A stretch of 64,000 bases of DNA from Palsa-506 sp963755815 (GTDB lineage Bacteria; Actinomycetota; Actinomycetes; Streptosporangiales; Streptosporangiaceae): the NCBI GenBank assembly GCA_963755815.1, contig CAVWLF010000023.1, positions 1 to 64,000 on the forward strand, read 5' to 3'. How positions within the stretch are numbered: the first letter of the stretch is position 1; each line of letters starts with the position of its first letter. Shown in pieces: positions 53,904 through 61,570 of the stretch. The notes under the pieces are model-generated. The model had not been told where the DNA came from. It worked only from the letters and a program-made list of their open reading frames with translations, and did no database searches. Both the position numbers and the translations under genes were made by a program.

Positions 53904-56861
53904 GTGAGCAACCCAGACTATGCCGGGCCGTACTGGCAGGATCAGCGCGGCGCTGGCAGTGGTGGCGGCGGAGCACGTGACCGCAGCCTCGATGGTTCTT
54001 ACCCGCGCGGCAGCGGCGCTGCCGCGGTCGGCGGGTCCGAGCCCGGGTACCCGCGAATTGTCCGCTATGACGGCGGCGGGCCGGCCGTGGACAGCGCCGA
54101 TGGCGCTGCGTCCGGCACCCCTGGGGACGGGCGGCGCCGTGCGGGCCGCCGTCGCATGACCAGCGCCGGCCGGGCGGCCGGGCAGCCATGGCAGGCCGGC
54201 CAGGAACCGCGCGGCCGGGGGGCCCGGCACGCCGGCACCCCGAACGGCAACGGCGCGGTGAATGGCTACGGCGAGCCGGACCGTGCCAACGGCTATGGCG
54301 TCCCGAACGGCTATGGCGCGGCGGACGGTTATGGCGTCCCGAACGGCTATGGCGCGGCGGACGGTTATGGCGCCCCGAACGGTTACGGCGCGGCGGACGG
54401 CTACGGCGAGCCGGACGACGTCAGCGGCTACGGCGCCCCGAACGGTTACGGCGCCCCCGGCGGCCGCACGGCCGCGGGACTGCGGGAGCGTGCCATCGAC
54501 CGGACCGGCATCCGGGAGCGCCTGGACCGGCGCACGGATCCCGGCTCCGGCGGCGGGCCGGGCGGCGGTGATGGCCCCGGCCCGGGCCGGCCCCGCCGCG
54601 CCAAGGGCAGCTGGTGGCGGCACTGGTCCTGGCGGAAAGTGGTGGGCCTGGTGGCCCTGGCGTGCGCCGCGGTCATTCTCACCATCGTGGTCGGGCTCGT
54701 CATCCTCTACCAGCAGACCAAGATCCCCACCGCGGTCTCCGAGGCGGCGCTGCAGCAGTCGTCGGTCGTCTACTTCGGCAACGGCAAGACCCGGGTGGGC
54801 ACGTTCAGCTCGGGCACGAACCGGCAGATGCTCCAGCCGGGGCAGATCCCGGCGGTGCTCAAGCAGGCCGTGATCGCGGCCGAGGACCGGCACTTCTACA
54901 CCGAGGGCGGGATATCCCTCTCCGGCATCGCCCGCGCCGCATACGAGGACGCCTTCGGCGGCGGCGGCCTGCAGGGCGGATCCACGATCACCGAGCAGTT
55001 CGCCAAGAACTACTACAGCAGCATCGGGACCACCCGCACGGTGGGGACCAAGTTCAAGGAGATCCTGGTCGCGATCAAGCTCTCGCATTCGGTGTCCAAG
55101 AGCTGGATCCTGACCAACTACCTCAACACGATCTTCCTGGGCGACAACGCCTACGGTGTCGGCGCGGCCGCCGAGACCTACTTCGGCAAGCCGGCCCTGA
55201 AGCTCAACATCGCGCAGTCCGCGATGCTGGCCGCCATGATCAACCAGCCCGGCTTCTTCAGCCCGGTGCGCGGCAACCCCGGGTACCGGCCGCTGGTCGC
55301 CCGCTGGCACTACGTGCTGGCCAACATGGTCCGCGATGGCGCCATCACCCAGCAGCGGGAGGGCGCGGTCACCCAGCACCAGGAGAGCCTGCAGAGCACG
55401 GCGGGATTCCCGAAGCTGGCCAAGAACCGGCAGAACAGCGGCTGGACCGGCTACCGGGGCTACATCATGCAGGCGGTCGAGCTCGAACTCGAGCACCGGT
55501 ACCACTACACGCAGGCGCAGATCTTCGGCGGCGGGCTGAAAATTGCCACGACCTTCAGCCAGCCCATGATGAAGGCCCTGTACCAGGCGGTGATCGCGAA
55601 CAAGCAGGCGATGGCGGCCGGCGGAAGGCCGTTGCCCCGGTACGCCAACATCGGGGCGGTGCTGGAGAAGCCGGGCACCGGCGCGATCGTGGCCATGTAC
55701 GGCGGCCCCAATTACGCCAAGCGCCAGCTGAACATGGCGCTGCAGAGCAGGAATCAGGTCGGGTCCTCGTTCAAGCCCTACGTGCTCGCCACCGCCGTCA
55801 CCCAGGGCATGAACGTGAAGACCAGCATCCTGGACGGTTATTCGTCGATCTGCTCGCCGGACGACAAGTTCCCGATGACGCTGTCCGTACGGGCCACCGG
55901 AATCGGCCAGTCCGCGTGCCCGACTAGCCCGCCGGATGGCTGGTTCAACTTCTCCAGCGACGAGGCGAACGGGCCGGTCAGCGTCGCCCAGGCCAGCGCG
56001 CTGTCGCTGAACACCGCCTACGGCGACCTGATCCACCGGGTGGGCACCCAGAGCGTGATCAGCATGGCCAAGCAGTTCGGGGTCAACACGGCCGCCTACC
56101 CGGCTGGCTCGGGGCTGCAGGACATGCTGGGCCAGTCCGGGATCGCGCTCGGCCAGGCCTCCCTCACGGTCGAGGAGCAGGCCAACATGTTCGCCACGCT
56201 GGCCGCGGGGGGCAAGTTCGTCACCCCGCACGTGGTGGCCAAGATCACCACGTCGACCGGGGTTCAGGTTCCGCTGCGGATCGTGACGTATCCGGTCCTG
56301 ACGGCCGCCCAGGCCGCCGATGTTGACTGGGCGCTGTCCTTCGACACCGTGTACGGCACGGCCACCAACGCGGCGATGGCCGACGGCCGGCCGATCATCG
56401 GCAAGACCGGTACCACGAACGACGCGCAGTCCGCCTTCTTCATCGGGGCGATCCCGCAGTACAGCCTCGCGGTGGGGATCTTCACCAACAAGCAGACGCA
56501 GTCGCTGAACTTCCTCGGCGGTCAGTCCCAGGGCGGATACGGCGGTACCTGGCCCGCGCTGATCTGGCACACGTTCGCGGAGGATGAGTTCGCCAAGCTG
56601 CCGATCGCGCCCCTGCCGAAGCCGCCGTTCGAGGGCAGCAAGTGGATCCAGGTGCTGCCCGCGCCGCCCCAGCACCATCATCACCACCCCGGGCCGTCCG
56701 TGACCCCGACGCCGTTCCCGACGCCCACGCCCGGGACAGGCTGCAACCCGCTGTTCGGCCAGCCATGCCCGACCCCGACCCCGAACCCCCCGTTCCCCGG
56801 GCCCGGCCCGTCGCCGTTCTGCACTCCCGCGCCGGGACGACAGTGCCCGCCGGGCGGTTAG
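53904..56861 (+). CDS. ponA: Class A penicillin-binding protein (bifunctional transglycosylase/transpeptidase)
   Basis: 985 residues from GTG 53904. A disordered N-terminus holds NGYG repeats and is followed by one membrane span (about residues 245-270). The GT51 glycosyltransferase (AVIAAEDRHFYTEGGISLSG, GSTITEQFAKNYY) is next. The transpeptidase has SSFK (about residue 619), SLN (about 700) and KTGTTND (about 833). The GT51 motif has YTEGG where many homologues have histidine-glycine, but the catalytic Glu is kept. The C-terminus is a histidine and PTP-rich extracellular tail. It polymerises and crosslinks peptidoglycan. The start has only a weak SD (GAGGA, 3 bp). Confidence 0.95.
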   Translation: MSNPDYAGPYWQDQRGAGSGGGGARDRSLDGSYPRGSGAAAVGGSEPGYPRIVRYDGGGPAVDSADGAASGTPGDGRRRAGRRRMTSAGRAAGQPWQAGQEPRGRGARHAGTPNGNGAVNGYGEPDRANGYGVPNGYGAADGYGVPNGYGAADGYGAPNGYGAADGYGEPDDVSGYGAPNGYGAPGGRTAAGLRERAIDRTGIRERLDRRTDPGSGGGPGGGDGPGPGRPRRAKGSWWRHWSWRKVVGLVALACAAVILTIVVGLVILYQQTKIPTAVSEAALQQSSVVYFGNGKTRVGTFSSGTNRQMLQPGQIPAVLKQAVIAAEDRHFYTEGGISLSGIARAAYEDAFGGGGLQGGSTITEQFAKNYYSSIGTTRTVGTKFKEILVAIKLSHSVSKSWILTNYLNTIFLGDNAYGVGAAAETYFGKPALKLNIAQSAMLAAMINQPGFFSPVRGNPGYRPLVARWHYVLANMVRDGAITQQREGAVTQHQESLQSTAGFPKLAKNRQNSGWTGYRGYIMQAVELELEHRYHYTQAQIFGGGLKIATTFSQPMMKALYQAVIANKQAMAAGGRPLPRYANIGAVLEKPGTGAIVAMYGGPNYAKRQLNMALQSRNQVGSSFKPYVLATAVTQGMNVKTSILDGYSSICSPDDKFPMTLSVRATGIGQSACPTSPPDGWFNFSSDEANGPVSVAQASALSLNTAYGDLIHRVGTQSVISMAKQFGVNTAAYPAGSGLQDMLGQSGIALGQASLTVEEQANMFATLAAGGKFVTPHVVAKITTSTGVQVPLRIVTYPVLTAAQAADVDWALSFDTVYGTATNAAMADGRPIIGKTGTTNDAQSAFFIGAIPQYSLAVGIFTNKQTQSLNFLGGQSQGGYGGTWPALIWHTFAEDEFAKLPIAPLPKPPFEGSKWIQVLPAPPQHHHHHPGPSVTPTPFPTPTPGTGCNPLFGQPCPTPTPNPPFPGPGPSPFCTPAPGRQCPPGG
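54298..54410 (+). repeat. 36-bp in-frame tandem repeat in the PBP N-terminus
   Basis: A 36-base unit encoding GVPNGYGAADGY is present in about three copies, the last degenerate (GAPNGYGAADGY). Shorter NGYG copies lie on both sides (about 54260-54460). The period is a multiple of three, so expansion or loss stays in frame in the cytoplasmic tail. Confidence 0.8.
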
Positions 56862-56876
56862 CCGGCCAGCCCGCGG

Positions 56877-57662
56877 CTAACCGGCCAGCTGGCCGCGGAG
56901 CCAGCGGATGTCCGCGGCCGGATCCGGGGTCTCGCAGATCACCGGTGCCCCGGCGGACCGGACCACGCCGAGAATGAGCGCGGGATCGATCGTGCCGGCG
57001 GTCAGGCCGGCGTGCCGGTCGCGGCCGGAGCCGAACTCGTCCCGTGAGTTGTTGCAGTGCACGAGGTCGATCCGGCCGGTGATCGCCTTGACCCGGTCCA
57101 CGATGTCGGCCAGGTCCTCGCCCGCCGCGTTCGCGTGGCAGGTGTCCAGGCAGAAGCCGACCTCGCCGCCGCCGTCCTGGATGCCGTCGGTGACCGCATC
57201 CCATAGCCGGGCGATGGCGTCCAGGCTGCGGGCCATCGCGTGGTCCCCGCCGGCGGTGTTCTCGATCAGCATCGGCAGCGGCCGGTCGATTCGCTCGATG
57301 GCCTTGCGCCAGCTGTCGTATCCCTCCTGCAGGTCCACCCCGGCGGTGACGTGGCCGCCGTGCACGATCAGGCCCTTCGCGCCGATGGCCGCGGCCGCCT
57401 GCAGCTGCTGGCCCAGCAGCTTCCGGCTCGGGATCCGGATCCTGTTGTTGGGCGAGGCGACGTTGATCCCGTACGGGGAATGGATGTAGGCGTCCACGCC
57501 CGCCGCCGCGAAGGCCGCGCGGATCTCGGCCGGGTCGCCGGGGAACGTGGGTGCCTTCCAGCCCTGCGGGTCGCCGAGGAAGAACTGGACGGCGTCGGCG
57601 TCCGCGGCCAGCGCCTCCGCCAGCGGGTCACCGTCGTGCAGATGTGCTCCGATACGCACCAT
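56877..57662 (-). CDS. nfo: Deoxyribonuclease IV-like AP endonuclease
   Basis: 261 residues of the AP endonuclease 2 TIM-barrel family. Segments RIGAHLHDGDPLAEAL, AVQFFLGDPQGWK, YIHSPYGINVASPNN, GAKGLIVHGGHVTAG, LPMLIENTAGG, GFCLDTCHANAAGEDL and VHCNNSRDEFGSGRDRHAGL carry the expected metal-binding His, Glu and Asp residues. It incises DNA at abasic sites. Slightly shorter than E. coli Nfo (285). Symbol by family. Confidence 0.87.
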   Translation of the reverse strand: MVRIGAHLHDGDPLAEALAADADAVQFFLGDPQGWKAPTFPGDPAEIRAAFAAAGVDAYIHSPYGINVASPNNRIRIPSRKLLGQQLQAAAAIGAKGLIVHGGHVTAGVDLQEGYDSWRKAIERIDRPLPMLIENTAGGDHAMARSLDAIARLWDAVTDGIQDGGGEVGFCLDTCHANAAGEDLADIVDRVKAITGRIDLVHCNNSRDEFGSGRDRHAGLTAGTIDPALILGVVRSAGAPVICETPDPAADIRWLRGQLAG

Positions 57663-57724
57663 GGCCAGAGCCTAATGCGGATCCGGTCACCGTGGCCGGG
57701 CTGGCGGCCCAGGGTGCGGGTCGG

Positions 57725-58063
57725 TTAGCTGAAGCCGCCGTGCGCGATGCCCAGGCAGACGCCGACGAAGGCGGGCACCACCCCGGCCATCAGCACGATT
57801 CGCTGCTCTCTCGTAATGGAGATCATCTGCAGGCACAGGCCGACCACCATGCTGGCGATGCCCAGCACCGTCGCCGCCAGGTGCAGGTGCACGACCAGGC
57901 CGAGGGGGAACGCGGCAATGCCGGCCACCAGGGTAAACACGCTGAGCCAGAACTGCACCGGATGCCGCTTGGCTTCCTGCACCGGATCCTGCTTGGCATC
58001 GGTGCCGAGCGCCTGATCGGACTGGCCGGCGCTGGCCTTGATCGTCTCAGCCACGGCTGTCAC
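57725..58063 (-). CDS. Small membrane protein, three predicted spans
   Basis: 112 residues. A polar 33-residue N-terminus is followed by three hydrophobic segments (FWLSVFTLVAGIAAFPLGLV, TVLGIASMVVGLCLQMISI, IVLMAGVVPAFVGVCLGIA). Family not recognised. It lies 62 bp upstream of the nfo-like gene and diverges from the rpsF operon. Confidence 0.75.
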   Translation of the reverse strand: MTAVAETIKASAGQSDQALGTDAKQDPVQEAKRHPVQFWLSVFTLVAGIAAFPLGLVVHLHLAATVLGIASMVVGLCLQMISITREQRIVLMAGVVPAFVGVCLGIAHGGFS

Positions 58064-58402
58064 TCCCTCGGGGCGTTTCGCTGCCTATCCGTCCGTCAAC
58101 CGGGTGTCTGCCCGCCAGCCGGGGAGCGGAATCCTGCGGCTGGCCGGCGGCCGGGGCTGCTTCGACGGCGGCCGCCAACATTGTCGCGGGCCGCCGTCCC
58201 CGGCCGGCGGCCGGGGTGGCCTCGGGCGGCATGAGCTGGCCGGGCCTCGTTATCAATGGTGGCCGGTTTCATCGCTGGCCGCCGGGCCAGGAGTGCCTGG
58301 TAAGCTGACCCGGCCGCACATGGCCGCCGTCCCGGCGGCGTGCGGCTCCTCCTGTCACGGAGAGACCGTGACCGCGTAGTCCAGAGGAGGCAGGTAAAGC
58401 GC
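58064..58402 (+). promoter_or_regulatory. rpsF operon upstream region with structured leader
   Basis: A 339-bp non-coding gap. TAAGCT at 58301-58306 is a plausible -10. Starting 7 bp later is a long hairpin at 58313-58346: an outer stem of 7 bp (GCCGCAC/GTGCGGC), a 3-base bulge and an inner stem of 7 bp (GCCGCCG/CGGCGGC). A second hairpin lies at 58354-58372 (GTCACGG/CCGTGAC). The RBS AGAGGAGG and the rpsF ATG follow. The layout suggests a regulatory leader, possibly an autoregulatory site for S6 or S6:S18; the specific motif was not verified. Upstream, GGCCGGCGGCCGGGG occurs twice. Confidence 0.55.
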
Positions 58403-58693
58403 ATGCGCCGTTACGAGATGATGATCATCCTCGATCCCTCGCTTGAGGAGCGCACCGTCCAGCCGTCGCTTGAGCAGTTCCTCAAGGTTGTCACGTCAGC
58501 GGGCGGTGTCGTGGACAAGGTCGATGTCTGGGGCAGGCGTCGGCTCGCCTACGAGATCGACAAAAAGTCCGAGGGCATCTATACCGTCATCGACATGACC
58601 GCCGATCCGGACACCGTCAAGGAGCTTGACCGCCAGCTGAACCTGAACGAGGCGATCCTGCGGACCAAGATCCTGCGTCCCGAGCTGCACTGA
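58403..58693 (+). CDS. rpsF: 30S ribosomal protein S6
   Basis: 96 residues: MRRYEMMIILDPSLEERTVQ, VDVWGRRRLAYEIDKKSEGI and NLNEAILRTKILRPEL are diagnostic S6 blocks. It binds S18 and 16S rRNA in the small subunit. First gene of the rpsF-ssb-rpsR-rplI operon. Confidence 0.98.
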   Translation: MRRYEMMIILDPSLEERTVQPSLEQFLKVVTSAGGVVDKVDVWGRRRLAYEIDKKSEGIYTVIDMTADPDTVKELDRQLNLNEAILRTKILRPELH

Positions 58694-58750
58694 GCTGACG
58701 CACGGCCGTCCGGGCCGGACCCACCCATCTGAAAGACCGGGAGTATCCCG

Positions 58751-59278
58751 ATGGCAGGCGACACCACCATCACCATCGTCGGCAACCTCGTCGGCGACCC
58801 CGAGCTCCGCTATACCCCGACCGGGCAGGCCGTCGCGAACTTCCGCATCGCGTCGACGCCCCGGTTCATGGACCGGACCACGAACGAGTGGAAGGACGGC
58901 GACTCGCTGTTCCTGTCCTGCAATGTCTGGCGGCAGGCGGCGGAGAACGTCGCCGAGTCGCTGCAGCGCGGGATGCGGGTCATCGTGCAGGGCCGGCTCC
59001 GGCAGCGGTCGTACGAGACCAAGGAAGGCGAGAAGCGAACCGTCTACGAGATCGAGGTCGACGAGGTCGGCCCGTCGCTGCGCAACGCTTCCGCCAAGGT
59101 CACCAAGTCGCAGCGGTCTTCGGGCGGCTTCGGCGGCGGCGGTGGCGCGGCCGGCCAGGGCGGCCAGGGCGGGTATGGTGGAGGCGGCGGAGGCCGCCCG
59201 GCCGAGGACCCGTGGGCGTCCGATTCCCGCGGCGGGTCAGCCGGTGAGGGCGGGTACACCGACGAGCCGCCGTTCTGA
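58751..59278 (+). CDS. ssb: Single-stranded DNA-binding protein
   Basis: 175 residues. The N-terminal OB fold (TITIVGNLVGDPELRYTPTG, FLSCNVWRQAAENVAESLQR) is followed by a glycine-rich linker (GGFGGGGGAAGQGGQGGYGG) and the acidic interaction tip GYTDEPPF. It coats ssDNA and recruits repair and replication proteins through the tip. Embedded between ribosomal genes as usual. Confidence 0.98.
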   Translation: MAGDTTITIVGNLVGDPELRYTPTGQAVANFRIASTPRFMDRTTNEWKDGDSLFLSCNVWRQAAENVAESLQRGMRVIVQGRLRQRSYETKEGEKRTVYEIEVDEVGPSLRNASAKVTKSQRSSGGFGGGGGAAGQGGQGGYGGGGGGRPAEDPWASDSRGGSAGEGGYTDEPPF

Positions 59279-59327
59279 CCGGGACCGGGCCGCCAGGCCG
59301 TAATCCGCGGTCTTCCCGCCCGCCCAT

Positions 59328-59380
59328 GTTTTATTACGTCCTATCCGCCGGATAAAACGACCATCCCCGCCGAGGCGGGG
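59328..59380 (+). promoter_or_regulatory. Structured intercistronic region before rpsR
   Basis: Two nested inverted repeats lie between ssb and rpsR. GTTTTAT (59328-59334) pairs with ATAAAAC (59352-59358) around 17 bases. CCCCGCC (59365-59371) pairs with GGCGGGG (59374-59380) with a 2-base spacer. It could be an attenuator, processing site or weak terminator within the operon. Confidence 0.4.
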
Positions 59381-59400
59381 CTCTGCTAAGGAGCACCACG

Positions 59401-59637
59401 ATGGCCAAGCCACCGATTCGCAAGCCCAAGAAGAAAGTCTGCCTGTTCTGCCAGGAGAAGATCACCCACGTGGACTACAAGGACACGGGGCTGCTGCGCA
59501 AGTTCATCTCTGACCGCGGCAAGATCCGGGCACGACGGGTTTCCGGCAACTGCACGCAGCATCAGCGCGACGTCGCCACGGCGATCAAGAACTCGCGCGA
59601 GATGGCGCTGCTGCCGTATACCAGCCAGGCACGATGA
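59401..59637 (+). CDS. rpsR: 30S ribosomal protein S18
   Basis: 78 residues: KPKKKVCLFCQEKITHVDYK, DTGLLRKFISDRGKIRARRV, SGNCTQHQRDVATAIKNSRE. It keeps the CxxC and CTQH residues of the zinc-binding (C+) form, the usual housekeeping copy in actinobacteria. GGAG upstream of the ATG. Confidence 0.98.
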   Translation: MAKPPIRKPKKKVCLFCQEKITHVDYKDTGLLRKFISDRGKIRARRVSGNCTQHQRDVATAIKNSREMALLPYTSQAR

Positions 59638-59659
59638 TGCCGAGGGAGGTCGCGGACCG

Positions 59660-60121
59660 ATGAGCGGTACGCCGATGAAACTCATCCTCACCCAGGAAGT
59701 CACCGGCCTGGGTGGCCCCGGCGATGTCGTGGACGTCGCCGGCGGATACGGCCGGAATTACCTCGTACCGCGCGGCCTGGCGATGCGCTGGACGCGCGGC
59801 GCGGAGAAGCAGCGGGAACTGATCAAGCGGGCCCGGTCGGTCCGCGAGATCAGGGGCCTGGACGACGCGAAGGACGCGGCGAACCGGCTCGCGTCGCTGA
59901 CCGTCCGGCTGGAGACCAAGGCCGGCGGCGGCGGCAGGCTGTTCGGGTCGGTCTCGCCGGCCGATATCGCGGCCGCGGTACTGGCCGCGGGCGGCCCCGA
60001 GCTCGACAAGCGCCGGATCGAAATCAAGAACCCGATCAAGACCGTGGGCTCGCACCAGGTGGCGATCAGGCTGCATCCCGAGGTCAGGGCAATGCTGGAT
60101 ATCGAGGTCGCGGCGCGCTAA
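59660..60121 (+). CDS. rplI: 50S ribosomal protein L9
   Basis: 153 residues; core MKLILTQEVTGLGGPGDVVD, VAGGYGRNYLVPRGLAMRWT and LFGSVSPADIAAAV are diagnostic of L9. ATG 59660 is preferred, with GGGAGGT about 10 bases upstream; homologues often start at the next ATG (59675). A strong terminator follows directly. Confidence 0.97.
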   Translation: MSGTPMKLILTQEVTGLGGPGDVVDVAGGYGRNYLVPRGLAMRWTRGAEKQRELIKRARSVREIRGLDDAKDAANRLASLTVRLETKAGGGGRLFGSVSPADIAAAVLAAGGPELDKRRIEIKNPIKTVGSHQVAIRLHPEVRAMLDIEVAAR

Positions 60122-60126
60122 GCCGC

Positions 60127-60154
60127 CCGCCGGGGCGCCACGGCGCCCCGGCGG
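60127..60154 (+). terminator. Terminator after rplI
   Basis: Perfect 13-bp GC-rich stem (CCGCCGGGGCGCC/GGCGCCCCGGCGG) with a 2-base centre, 6 bp after the rplI stop. No T-tract. Confidence 0.75.
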
Positions 60155-60208
60155 CTCGGACTACATGATGCGCGACGGCGACGTCGTCGAGTTCCGGCAT
60201 AGTCAACC

Positions 60209-60754
60209 ATGACGACACGCGAGAATCCCGACATCATTCAGCTCACTAATCCGGGTGAGGCTGATCCGGTGGTGAGACAGGAGCTGACCGCATGCTGGAT
60301 AGCGGTCACGAACGCCGGCGGCGCGGCGGGATTCCCGTTTCCCCCGGTCGACTCTAGTCAGGTCCGCCCGGCCGTCGATGCTCTTGCGTCCTGCCTCGAC
60401 TCCAGCCAAAGCCGGATATTGCTGGCCTGCGTCGGCGGCACCCTCGCGGGGTGGGTGGCTCTCAGCCGCGATCCCAGCCCTCTCATCGCGCACTGGGGTG
60501 TTGTCAGCCACTTGCAGACGCAGCTCGCGCGCAGGAACGAGGGCATCGGGTCGGCCCTGATGCATCGACTCCGGGAAGTTGCCCGCGACGAGATGGGCCT
60601 GGAGCAGCTCCACCTGGCGGTCCGCGGCGGAATGGGACTCGAAGACTTTTACTCCCGGCTCGGCTGGCGGGTAACAGGCAGTTGGCCTGGCAAGCTCCGG
60701 CTTGCTCCTGACGACACCAGGGACGAGATCTTGATGATCCTCACGCCCCTGTGA
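60209..60754 (+). CDS. GNAT-family acetyltransferase
   Basis: 181 residues. Motif A is SHLQTQLARRNEGIGSALMH, and motif B is LEDFYSRLGWRVTG. The central strand is ILLACVGGTLAGWVALSRD. Codon use is less GC-biased than the ribosomal neighbours, suggesting later insertion between rplI and dnaB. Substrate unknown. Confidence 0.83.
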   Translation: MTTRENPDIIQLTNPGEADPVVRQELTACWIAVTNAGGAAGFPFPPVDSSQVRPAVDALASCLDSSQSRILLACVGGTLAGWVALSRDPSPLIAHWGVVSHLQTQLARRNEGIGSALMHRLREVARDEMGLEQLHLAVRGGMGLEDFYSRLGWRVTGSWPGKLRLAPDDTRDEILMILTPL

Positions 60755-60789
60755 CCATCGGGAACGCCGGGTTAGCTCGCCACGCCTCT

Positions 60790-60847
60790 TTCATGATCAC
60801 GGAGGATTGGGCATGCTCTGGCCGGCCCGATCCTCCGTGATCATGAA
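60790..60847. repeat. Long inverted repeat, REP-like element or terminator
   Basis: TTCATGATCACGGAGGAT (60790-60807) pairs perfectly with ATCCTCCGTGATCATGAA (60830-60847). The stem extends inward by one G-T pair and GGGC/GCCC, making about 23 bp around a 12-base loop. It follows the GNAT stop by 35 bp. The low-GC core ATGATCA is unlike ordinary local terminators, so a dispersed repetitive palindrome is possible. Confidence 0.7.
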
Positions 60848-60875
60848 GAGCGCAGGGTGCAGGCCGGGAGATCGT

Positions 60876-61073
60876 TCATCCGCCGCCCCCGGGGCCGTAC
60901 CGGGGCACTCGCCGGGCCAGCTCCGGGTCCAGTTCCGCGATCATGGCCCAGATCCTGGCCAGGCGGTCCTGCATCCCCGTGTCCGATCCTGCGTGATCGG
61001 CCGCCAGCGAGTCAGCCGCCAGTTCGTCGATGGCCATGCCGATCCGGGTCAGCCGCTCGCTAGTCGAACACAT
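60876..61073 (-). CDS. Small hypothetical protein
   Basis: 65 residues: TSERLTRIGMAIDELAADSL, then DRLARIWAMIAELDPELARR. The second block resembles a short helical segment seen at the start of some DUF222/HNH endonuclease-like actinobacterial proteins, but here it stands alone and ends in RYGPGGGG. It may be an independent small gene or a remnant. Confidence 0.5.
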   Translation of the reverse strand: MCSTSERLTRIGMAIDELAADSLAADHAGSDTGMQDRLARIWAMIAELDPELARRVPRYGPGGGG

Positions 61074-61570
61074 ACTCGAACAGTAGGGCCGCCCGGTGAC
61101 GGTTGCCTGCCAATCGAGCCGATCCGGCGGGAGCCGCTGCCGGCAGGCGCGATCAGGTCAGCCGCCGGAGCCAGCCGGCCGGGGTCGGCCGCCGCGGAGC
61201 GCCCCTCCGGAAGCCAGGTAGTGATAGTTCGCCGGTGATGTTCGGCGTCAAATTCTCAATGTGGATAACTTCCCGCAATTCCGGGCCGCACTTCCCGCGG
61301 AATCTTTTTCTTGCGCACAAGCGGTGGATAACGTAGGCACAGGCAGAAGGCGCGGCCGTGCCGATTACCGGACCATTTCCACAGGCCTATCCCCATGCTG
61401 CGCACAGCACCGGCGGCGTGTCTGCACAGGCTGTCCACAGGCCTGTGCACAGCGCGACTGGACGCCGGAACCGGCTGCCGAGAGACTGTCCGAGCCATCC
61501 GGTAGAACGGACTTGATCGCCCGCGCGGGCCTCGCGGGGAGTGCTCACCGGCAGGGGGAGGTGGCATCAA
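61074..61570. promoter_or_regulatory. dnaB upstream region with a cluster of DnaA-box-like sites
   Basis: 497 bp without a supported gene. TTATCCACA (minus strand, 61260-61268) is a perfect DnaA box. TTATCCACC (minus, 61323-61331), ATTTCCACA (61375-61383) and CTGTCCACA (61431-61439) are close matches. The stretch also has an unusually AT-rich segment (about 61300-61312). A strong RBS AGGGGGAGG (61553-61561) precedes the likely dnaB start. Confidence 0.5.

Noticed and set aside
53811..56687. Open frame of 958 codons on the minus strand
   Set aside because: Antisense to the penicillin-binding protein gene with clear motifs on the plus strand.
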